Shown here: one piece after another, positions 34,990 to 43,989 of the stretch
Numbering within the stretch: position 1 is the first letter of the stretch
Layout of the letters: each line of letters begins with the position of its first letter
The notes under the pieces: generated by a model
Databases searched by the model: none
What the model was told of the DNA's origin: nothing
What the model saw: the letters and a program-made list of their open reading frames with translations, nothing else
Assembly: GCA_030015575.1 (NCBI GenBank)
Contig: JASDDO010000001.1
Location: forward strand, 136,605,988 to 136,669,987
From: Agapanthus africanus
Lineage: Eukaryota; Streptophyta; Magnoliopsida; Asparagales; Amaryllidaceae
Reading direction: 5' to 3'
DNA length: 64,000 nucleotides
Made by a program: the position numbers and the translations under genes

Positions 34990-37301
34990 GCAGAGGAAAA
35001 TAAACCCAGTTTTATTTATGATTCTGAAATCCTTTACAAGGTATTCTGGGCTCCTCAGCCTTACAAAAGGTGCCTGCAGGCTTGCAAATTTTGAAAAAGA
35101 GTAAAGGGAAAAAGGGAGGAAAGCTCAGGCCTCGGGACCTGGGAGGATCTCGACCTGCTCGAAACCAGCGTCGGGGACCGAAATGGCGACCTCTGGGTCG
35201 GTGCTTCCACCGGTAGCCTCTCCCCTGGCGGCGCTCTCGGCAGCCTCTCCCCCAGCGGTGCTCCCGGCAGTCTCCCCTTACGGCGCATCCTCGGGAAGAT
35301 GGTACTGGAGCCGAAGCTCACTGTCAGCAAACCCTGGCATCAACGCCTTGACAGCGTCGAGGGCCTGGTGCCAGACGACGGCCGAGGCGTTGGCGAGGTC
35401 TGTGTAAAACTAGTCTGATGCCTTATACCTCTCCACGGACTTCTTTGCCTGGAGATCGGCAAGTTTCACCGCTTCAAGCGCCGCCTGGGTGTCCCTCTTG
35501 CAGGCATACTGCGACTTCTTTATCGTGACGTTAAGCACCTTAGCCTCCTCCAACTTGGACTGGATGGCCTTGTTGGAATCACTCAGAAGTTGGACGGACT
35601 CCTTACACTTGGAGTTCGTCAACTCTTCAGCGGCCACCCGGGTTTTGAGGAGGGTTATCCTCTTCCTTGCCTGTTGCGCCTCCATGCGCAGGTCCTCCTC
35701 CCATGAGGACGATTTGCCTGCCTTCCTCATGGCCGGAGCAATCTCCTCGGACTCCATGTTGACGATGAGGACGCAGTGTTGGAGGACCTGAGGAAAATAG
35801 CAAAAGGGAGTTAAAAATGTTCGATTCGAGGAAAAATACTTGACAAAATCCTTAAAGAAAAACAGATACCGACCTGGACCGCCTCCTGAGCTATAGCGGG
35901 CACTTGGGCTTTTAGGGTTCCCCGAGGAATTTTGCATCCAGCCGATCATTCTATGTCCGAAAGCAGGCTATCGGCAACGGAAAGCCCCGATGGCACCTCA
36001 AAACAGACATCCCCTCTTGCACGGGATCCCGAAGGATGGAGAGCGAGAGACCGTCCTTTTGTGCCTCTTGAGGGGGACCTCGGTGAGGCCGGCTTCATCC
36101 TCCGTCCCCCTCGCCCGGGGCTTCGGTTCCCGAGCGTGCTTCAGGCTTTCCATACGGCCGACTTTCGGGGCTCGGGGCGCAGCGGAAGGCTTCGCCTGTG
36201 CAGTTGGCTTCGGGGCCGAGCTCGAACCAGGTCGGGACGAGCTAGCACCACCGGTCTTCTTTCCTGCCTTCGCGGCTATGGCGGCTAAGAATTTTGATCG
36301 GTCCATTTGCTCTGCAGAAAGGAGAATACACAAAGAGAATTAGTGACGTTGAAAAGGGCAAAGAAAATTCATCAAAGTCTAAATAGATCGTCTAAGACGG
36401 CCCTAACTTACCCAGAAAGCATGCAGGACTGAGCCCAACCCAGCTCAAGGCATGCTCAGAAAGCAGAACGTCGGCCCGCTGGATCGCTCCCACATGGATA
36501 CTGTCCTCGCCTCGGGTGAGGACGACTGCCTCACCCTTGGGCAGTCGGCCCTGTGCCACTGTGTAGGCACAAGCAAATTCTCACTCTCGGGTGGCTCGAC
36601 GAATATATACTTCTCCTTCCAGTCGTGAATGGAGGAATGGACGACTACTACCCCCGACCCGGTTACCCCACCCTTGCGTTTTTTGAAGGAAAAATACACC
36701 CAGTTCGACTCATACTTGCTGGTTCCAGGATGATTCTTATAACAAAGGAAGGATACTAGGAGGGTCAAACTGAAAGGGATATTTTGAAGTTTCAACTGGA
36801 CCAGGGACCCGAGGAGGAGTCTCCACGAGTTCGGTGCTAGCTTGCCTGGGGCAAGTTGGAAGCAACGAAGCACTCCGTATACTTCGGTTGTGAAGGGCAG
36901 ACGCATTCCTGCCCGAAAAGCTTCTAAGTACAGAGCAATCTCATTGCCCTGTACCTGATGCGCCCGTTCTCCCTCCCTTGCTAAACGGAGCGAATAGTTG
37001 GAGGGGATATGGAAGCGAGCCAGAATCTCGGCAAGCTCGTCCACATCCCTCAAGACGGAGGGCGCATCGCAGGCATTCCCGATGTGCACCTTAGGGGCCC
37101 TTGCCGTCGCCTGGCGACGAGCGACGCGGGTGGCCCTGACTCTCGGACGCGACTCAGACACAGAGGACGAAGAAGAAAACGAACCCTCTTAGCTATCTGA
37201 AACCGAAAAAGAGGGAGATCCTCCGGACTCGGCTCCGCAACTGGAACCTCATCGCCCAACTCTACCCTAACTACCTCTACAGACTCTTCAGATGGAGACA
37301 T
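34990..37301 (-). pseudogene. E1 antisense gene: putative gypsy-type transposon domain plus coiled coil, intron-containing
   Basis: It runs on the minus strand, opposite to gag-pol. The first part (36412-37301) begins MSPSEESVEVVRVELGD. It carries a domain with ALYLEAFRAGMRLPFTTEVY and QLAPGKLAPNSWRLLLGSL, which matches the 'putative gypsy type transposon' family (PF04195) seen in plant Tat elements. An intron-like segment at 36312-36411 has a GTAAGT donor and TTTCTGCAG acceptor. The next part (about 35875-36311) is MDRSKFLAAIAAKAGKKTGG with a basic and Ser/Pro-rich tail. A second intron-like gap lies at about 35788-35874. The last part (about 35061-35787) is coiled-coil-like (NMESEEIAPAMRK, QQARKRITLLKTRVAAEELT). 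Antisense ORFs in this position are known for Tat elements; their role is not established. The copy is broken. Confidence 0.75.
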
Positions 37302-37870
37302 CTAACCTGATTTAAAAGAAGGGGAAGGCCGAGAAGAAGGCACGGGTGGCCTGATCTAAAAAGTAGGACCGTCGGGCAATCTTCGGCAACGAAGGGAAAT
37401 TATGAAGGAAGTGCTGGCCTTATGGAGGGTCCCCTCCTATTTATACCCTCCAGGAAAGGCATCCAACGGTTCAGATCAATTCCTGCCAAAACGAAGATTC
37501 GCACCCGCCGGCCGTCAAGTCTCCACATGTCGAGCGGCCATTGGGGACGACCCTTCGATCGTAAGCGATAGTGACAGCCTGTCACGTCCATCAACCCGCT
37601 GCCGACGCGTCGCCTGCACCTCAAAGGACGTACAAGCGAATCGGTGCCCCTTCTTTAATGCATGATCCTCTCCCCTGATCCGCTGACGTCACCAGAGATA
37701 CGCGCAGAGATCCAAGCGCCTGAGATACGCCACGCGGGCTTGTAAATCCAAACGATGCAACTGCCCTTCACCGAGTCGCCCCGGAGATCCACGCCGATAT
37801 ATTTTGGGCAACAGTCTGCGCCCAGAAAACAGATCAGAGCGCTCTTGACCCAACCCATAAATAGGTCGGG
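37302..37870. other. E1 region between antisense gene start and polypurine tract
   Basis: This would be the promoter and 5' region of the antisense gene and the 3' untranslated part of the sense transcript. No coding signal is seen. The E5 copy (40078-40668) shows that the same layout is conserved. Confidence 0.45.
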
Positions 37871-37888
37871 ATGAGAGTGTGGGGCTAA
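37871..37888 (+). other. E1 polypurine tract
   Basis: ATGAGAGTGTGGGGCTAA directly precedes the right LTR. The matching bases in E5 (minus strand, ending GAGGGCTAA at 40078) hold the same place. Confidence 0.75.
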
Positions 37889-38710
37889 TGATGATACTCA
37901 TAAGTGGGAATTCCCCAGATCATGACACGTGGTAGATAACGTGTCCCAGGGCTTGCAGGACAGGAGCAAGCACGATACATTGAAGGCATTCCCCGGGCCT
38001 TCGCCCTGAGGATTGACCTGACCTTCGATGGCCGTCCAGAACACTCCTATGCTCTCCTTTCAAACAACCACCGGCTCGCCTCCGAGCCCTCCTACACGCT
38101 GAGCTTCCTCAGCCCTCCCAGCTCGCCTCCGAGATATTACAGAACCGAGCTTCCTCGGCCTCCCGCTCCCCTCGGAGCCTCCCGCCGAGCTAAACCTCCC
38201 CGGTTCTACCGAGAAACCAAGCACACATAGTCCAAAGCGCCTCCGCCACGGCTCTGCGTATCTCGCCAGAAGCGAGATATCCACCACCCAACGAACCACA
38301 TTCCACGCCGTTGTATACCCCCATTAACGAGCGTATCTCGTCATTAATGGAAGGATCCCGTCATTCACGCAGGCGTAACGTCAGGGGCGTAACCGACGGC
38401 GAAGATCTCACGTCAGCTCGCTCCAAGCGATCACTATAAAAACCCCTCTCTTAGACGACTCAGGTAAGTCAATTTCAAGCTAAGAAGCCGCTACTCTGCT
38501 AAAATTCCTCGGCTAACTTGATCGTCGGAGGGTCCACGGTGGTACAACCACCCCGGGACTTCTTTGCAGGTTGCTCGGCTTCACCCTAAAATCAACCCAT
38601 TGAGACCCATATGCTCAAGAAGACAAGCATCAACGTCAATCTCAACCCTCATCAGCGCTCGCAACAGATCGACGGAGGACAATATCTGAAGGAGATCTAG
38701 GCCTCCATCA
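37889..38710 (+). repeat. E1 3' LTR
   Basis: It aligns with 481-1286. It runs from TGATGATACTCATAA to CCTCCATCA and is followed by the duplication GATGG. TATA-like TATAAAAA is at 38435-38442. Divergence from the 5' LTR is visibly higher than between the E2 LTRs, so E1 is older. Confidence 0.9.
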
Positions 38711-38715
38711 GATGG

Positions 38716-38951
38716 AAGGGAATAAAAAGAAAAGAAAGGGAAAGAAAATTGAAATGAAATAAAATAAAGAATAAAGCAAAAAAATAAGCAGAAAATAGAA
38801 AACCCCGTATTCCAAATGAACAAATTCAAACTCAAAAAGTATCTATGTGATTCTCAATGACAATAGTATGAGAGCTCTATTATCAGCGTATAGATCTGGG
38901 GTAAAAGAAGAGAGATGAAAAATCTGATTCTTTTTGTTTCCTCTATATATA
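38716..38951. other. Spacer right of E1, no gene
   Basis: The sequence is A-rich and then mixed, and represents the old target locus of E1. Nothing recognisable. Confidence 0.4.
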
Positions 38952-39281
38952 CTAGTATATCGCACGTGCGATGCACGTTACATATTAAGTATAATTAATT
39001 TAAAAAAATATTTGTATGGATTTAGTTAATGAGAGAAAACTGTGAAGTTGGATATTGGAAGATATATATGGGGTTAGTTGTGATTACAAATTGAGATTTG
39101 ATTTTTTAATATTTTTTTAATGGATTTCTCTTGCAAATTAGATAGTCATATCTTCAAAACAATTTCAAAATTGGAGACATCTGTCTTTACCGTTATACAT
39201 ATATAATATTTTTTAATCAAAAGATCAATGAAATGGTCAGAATGCCTAACTTTTAAATTGTCTCAATCCTACTGAGCTTAG
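38952..39281 (-). mobile_element. Probable Helitron 3' end (partial or short element)
   Basis: On the minus strand CGTGCATCGCACG can form a hairpin. It is followed about nine bases later by CTAG and then T, the usual 3' terminus of plant Helitrons. The interior toward 39281 is AT-rich and non-coding. No 5' TC end could be identified, so the left extent is a guess limited by E5. It would be a non-autonomous copy. Confidence 0.45.
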
Positions 39282-39286
39282 GGTGT

Positions 39287-40077
39287 TGATGGAGCTTTGG
39301 ATCTCCTTCAGATGCTGTCCTCCATCGATCCTGCGATGGTGATCTTGGACGGCTGAGATTTGATTTTAGAGTTGTTAGGTATGGATCTCAATGGGTTGGT
39401 GTTGGACGCCGAGCTACCTGTAAAGAAGTCCCGGGATGGGTGACCACAGTAGGACCCTCCGACGATCAAGTTAGAGCCGAGAAATAGGAGCAGAGTAGCG
39501 GCGTATTGAGATAATTCGAGTTACCTGAGTCGTCTGGGTTTTTATAGTGGCCGCATGGAGAGAGCAGGTGCGAGATCTTCGCCGTCAGTTTCGCCCCTGA
39601 CGTTACGCCTGTGTGAATGATGGGATCCCTCCATTAATGACGGGATACGCTCATTAATGGGGGGATGCGCCAACGTGAGATGCGGGACGTGGGGCGGCGA
39701 ATATCTCGTCCTGGCGATATACGCGGAACCGTTGCGGAGCGCATAGGATTTGCACTCCTGGTGGGTCGGGGGAGGCCGAGGAAGCCCGGCACGTCGGAGG
39801 CTCGGAGATGAGCCAGTAGGCTAAGGAAGCTCGATGCGCCAGATGGCTTAGAGACGAGCTGGGAGTCTGAGATAGCTCGGAGATGAGCTGTTGGTAGTTT
39901 CCTAGATGAAGGTGGAATGTATTTAGGGAGGCCCCTAGAAGGTCGGACACGTTCCTCGAGACGAAGTCCTGAGGAATTCTTATAGTGCGACTCATTTATT
40001 CCACCCCCGTAGCCTTTAGGACACGTCATCTGCCACGTGTCGTAATCTTGAGGAGATACCACTCGTGTGCATCATTA
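39287..40077 (-). repeat. E5 LTR (3' LTR in element orientation)
   Basis: The reverse complement aligns with the E1 LTRs, including the TATA-like region near 39540, the GACACGT...ACGTGTC inverted repeat (40020-40041) and the terminal CTGAAGGAGATC...CTCCATCA end. The polypurine tract complement follows from 40078. Confidence 0.87.
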
Positions 40078-40668
40078 TTAGCCCTCTACTCTCGTTCTAA
40101 CCTATCCAAGGGTCGGGACAAGAGTGGTCTGCTCGGTTTTTTTTCTGTTCAATTTGGCGCTAAGAATCATAATGCGGAACGCCTGGGAACGGCATGACGT
40201 TTGGTGGTCGCGTCGTTTCGATCTTTTAGGTCCATGTGTCGCCTCGTCATGCGCCTGAATCTTCGTGCGTATCCCTGATGGTATCAGCGGATCAAATGAA
40301 ATGATCGCACTTTAGAGAGGGGGCGCCGTTTCAGTCGGTCGCCAGTTAGGATACGGGCCACGTGTCGGACTTCGGTTGGCGGAAGCGACAGGCTATCGCT
40401 GTCACCTGCAACCGAAGGGACGTCCTCCAATGGCCGATCGCTACGTAGAGCTCTGACGGCTGGCGGGCGTGACGCTTCGTTTTGGCGGGAATCGATCTGG
40501 GCTGTCGGATACTTTCTTTGGAGTGTATAAATAGGAGGGGACCCCTCCAGGGCCAACACTTCCACCATAATTCACTCTCGTTGTCAAAGATTTCCCGGCG
40601 CTCCTTTCCTTTAGATCGGATCACCCGTGATTTTTCCTTGGCGAGCCCCTTCCCTTGAATCGGGTTAG

Positions 40669-42925
40669 ATGTCTTCATCTGAGGAATTTGTAGAGGTAGT
40701 TAGGGTAGAGTCGGACGATGAGGCTCCAGTTGTTGGAGCCGAGTCCGGTGGGTCTTCCTCCCCTTCGGTTTCAGATAGCCGAGAGGGTTCTTCTGCTGCA
40801 TTATCTGTGTCGGGCTCGCCCCTAGAGCTAGGGCTGCCCGTGTCATTTGCCATCGGGCGGCGACAAGGGCCCCTAAGGTGCGCATCGGGAATGCCCGCGA
40901 TGCGCCCTCCGTCTTGAGGAATATAGACGAGCTTACCGAGATTCGGGCTCGATTCCATATCCCCTCCAACTATTCGCTTCGTTCACTAGAGAGGGTGAGC
41001 AGGCAGACCAGGTATAGGGCAAGAAGATTGCCCTGTATTTGGAAGCATTCCGGAAGGGAATGCGTCTGCCCTTCTCAACCGAGGTATATGGGGTGCTCCG
41101 TTGCATCCATCTTGCCCCGGGCCAGCTAGCGCCGAACTCGTGGAGAATCCGCCTCGGGTTCTGGTCCGGTTGAAACTTGAAAACATCCTCTTCAGTTTGA
41201 CCCTCCTTATTTCCTTCCTCTGTTATAAGAATCACCCTAGCACCAGCAAGGATGAGCCGAGCTGGGTGTATTTTTCCTTCAAAAAACGTAAGGGCGGGGT
41301 GGCCGGGTCGGGTGTGGTAGTCGTCCCTTCTTCCATCCATGAATGAAAGGAGAAGTTCGTATTCGTCGGACCACCCGAGGGCGAGGATTGGTCTGTGCCT
41401 ACACAGTGGCACAGGGCTGACTGCCCGAGGGTGAAACCATCATCTACACCCGAGGCGAGGGTGGTGTCTATGTGGGAGCCGATCCAGTGAGCCGACATCC
41501 TACTTTCTGAGCAGGCTCTGAGCTGGGCTGGGCTCAGCCCCGAGCGCTTTCTGGGTATGCTAGGGCAGTAGACGATCTATTTAGACTTTGATGAATTTTC
41601 TTTTTCCCTTTTCAGCGTCACTAACTCTATTTTGTGTATTCTCCTTTTTGCAGAGAGAATGGACCGATCCAAGTTCTTAGCTGCCATGGCCGCGAAGGCT
41701 CAGAAGAAAACCGGGGGTGGAAGTTCATCCCGACCCGGTTCAAGTTCGGCCTCGAGTCCAACTCCACCGAGCAGGCCTTCCGTTGCGTCCCGAGCCCCGG
41801 AAGACAGCCGCGGGGGGAGCCAGGAGCATGCATGGGACCCGGCGCCCCGGGCGAGGGAGGAGGAGGAACCCACCGTCGTTCCCCTCAAAAGGCAAAAAAG
41901 AACGGTCTCTCGGGCGTCCTCCACCGGAATTCCAGTGCAGGAAGGGGGCTTCTACTTCGGGGTGCCCTCGGGGCTCTCCGTCGCCTACAGCCTGCTCTCC
42001 GACATGGAGCAAGCAGCTGGGGGAAAGATTCCCCGAGGGACCCTGAAGGCCCAGGTGGCAGCCATTGCTCAGGAGGCTGTTCAGGTCGGTATCTGTTTTC
42101 ATTTAAGAATTTTCTTAAGTATCTTTTTTTTAGTTTGAACTTTTCTAACTCCTTTTGCTGCTTTCCTTAGGTTCTCCACCACTACGCCCTTATTGTCAAT
42201 ATGGAATCCGAGGAGATCGCCCCGGCCATGAAGAAGGCGGGTGAATCGTCCTTGCGGGAGGAGGATCTGTGCCTTCGGCTACAATAGGCGGAGAAGAAGA
42301 TAGCCGCCCTCGAAACCCGGGTGGTCGCCAAGGAGCCGACGAACTCCAAGTACAAGGAATCTCACCGACTTCTGAGTGAATCCAACCGGGCTATCTAGGC
42401 TAGGTTGGAGGAGGTTGGTAACCTCTATAACACAATGAAGAAGTCGAGGGACGTCAGCAGGAAGGACGCCCGGGTGGCACTTGAGGCCGTGAAGCTTGCC
42501 GAGGTCTGAGCGGTGAAATCCGTGGAGTGGTATAAGGCGTCGAACCAGTTCTACGCCGACCTCGCCGAAGCCTCGGCCATTGTCTGGCATGAAGCTCTCG
42601 ACGCCGTCAAGGTGTCAATGCCGAAGTTTGTCGATGGTGAACTCCACGATAAGTACCTGCTTTCCGAGGATGTGCCACAGGGGGCGGGCGCCAAGGTGGC
42701 CGCAGGGGGCGAAGCCGTCCAAGAGACCAAAGCTCCGGCCCTCGAGGGAGATGTCGAGCAGGGTGAGATCCCGGCGGAGCCCACAGCCTGAGCTTTCTTC
42801 TTTTAGGAGCTTCTGTTTTTCTTTTCAAAATCTTGTAAGCCTCCGGGCATTTTTTGTAAGGCTGAGGAGTCCAGAATACCTTGTAAAATTTTAGAATATA
42901 AATAAAGTTGAGCTTATTTTGTTGG
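40669..42925 (+). pseudogene. E5 antisense gene (same family as 34990-37301)
   Basis: The plus-strand gene begins MSSSEEFVEVVRVESDDEAP. The gypsy-type transposon domain follows at about 40920-41230 (motifs AKKIALYLEAF-like and LAPGQLAPNSW-like, in several frames). An intron-like segment at about 41548-41655 ends TTTTTGCAG. A part starting MDRSKFLAAMAAKAQKKTGG follows, then a second intron-like gap at about 42085-42170, and a coiled-coil part (NMESEEIAPAMKKAGESS to ALEAVKLAEV). The end is acidic (ALEGDVEQGEIPAEPTA, stop at 42789-42791). A polyadenylation-like AATAAA is at about 42901. That intron edges match in E1 and E5 supports real splicing. It is broken in several places. Confidence 0.72.
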
Positions 42926-43989
42926 CTATAGTGCCCTCAAGTCAATTATTGAAACGCAGGCATGCGATTGTGATGATTGAAAGAGGACCTATACCAGTAG
43001 AACAATCTTACTCGAGATGATAGTATGCTATCTGGTTTTTCTTTATCATCATGTACAATATTAGGTGGCATTACAGATCACTATTACATGTTGATAGAGC
43101 CCACAGGATTCTCACTTGACTAACAACATTATGATGGCGATCATATACGTGGGAGCTGGGTGGTCTATAAGCACATCCTTAAATGTCCCTAGTCGTGTGG
43201 GTATCGAGACTGGGCATCGATACTCCGGAGTAGAGTAGTGTATACTTATCGAGACCCCGATGAGGGGCGGTGGCCGGTCTCACAAGCCATTGGTGTCAGT
43301 TAGTCACATAAGATAGTATACAGGTGCTAATTGTGTTATGAGTACACTGGACAGACTCATCGGGAACATGCTAGTTGGTATTATACCTATTGTCAGATAG
43401 CAGTTCCCAGGTGACGTGAGTACAGGTTAGTCTGTCGACCTGAGATCGTCATTTGTCTCGTTTGAGTTCTCACCGCGCTTTGATTACTACCCTACCATGG
43501 CTCAAAGGAGTCATACAAACAGGTTTTAGTTGGGTACAGTCCCGAGCCACATGGAGGCAGTGAGCGGATCGTCGGGGATTCGTCTCTCTCGGTATTGGAG
43601 GTTGATGTCGCGTTGTGCATGTGGCCATCACCAGAAATCCTTGGCCATGGTAGTCTAGAATTACTGATCTAGGATCAGTAGTTTCTCAGGTAGTGATGGG
43701 TTTCATACCGACACGAAATGTCGCATTATTAGGGGTCTGACTTTATCCACTCCCTAGACATGATATGTGATACTTTTAGACGAACAGACTGGACTGTATG
43801 GAGATTGTCATGGACAGGCTAGGCAGGGGTTCGGATGAGTTTGCTCGTCGGCCTTCCTTTCGCTCAATACCTGGGTAGTCGTTACGTACAGCTAGTGCCA
43901 CTGACGTGCTTGTGGTTAAACCCACTACCAGCGTATTGACGAGTCTTTAGAGTCCCACACAGAGAGTTTTCATGGTTCAGGCGATATGG
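42926..43989. other. Unclassified non-coding DNA with a few long palindromes
   Basis: No ORF of note and no known repeat. Two strong palindromes are present: TACTCCGGAGTA (43221-43232) and an 8-bp stem TACTGATC with a TAG loop (43662-43680). A TGGCCA pair flanks a short loop near 43622-43647. It could be the outer part of the hairpin-array unit that follows. Confidence 0.4.

Larger units (their letters stand above)
481..38710 (+). mobile_element. E1: Ty3/gypsy LTR retrotransposon, Tat lineage (Retand-like), hosting nested elements
   Basis: The two LTRs (481-1286 and 37889-38710) are clearly alike and are flanked by the same 5 bp, GATGG (476-480 and 38711-38715). A tRNA-Asp-like primer site follows the left LTR and a purine-rich tract precedes the right one. 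Internal order is gag, protease, RT, RNase H, a second RNase H, integrase, then antisense ORFs and a tandem array. The extra RNase H after the usual one and the antisense ORFs between pol and the 3' LTR are known traits of the Tat clade. Without the nested elements (E2 about 11.1 kb; E3 with E4 about 14.9 kb) it would be roughly 12 kb. It is broken in several places, so it is a fossil. It is older than E2, E3 and E4, which lie inside it. Confidence 0.93.
39287..42925 (-). mobile_element. E5: truncated Tat-lineage element, inverted relative to E1
   Basis: It consists of an LTR (39287-40077, minus) plus the 3' internal part that in E1 holds the antisense gene. The homology to E1 (34990-38710 in reverse) is continuous and stops at about 42925, after the AATAAA-bearing end of the antisense gene. 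No gag-pol or second LTR is seen, so most of the element is missing. Its LTR is more diverged from the E1 LTRs than those are from each other. Confidence 0.85.
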
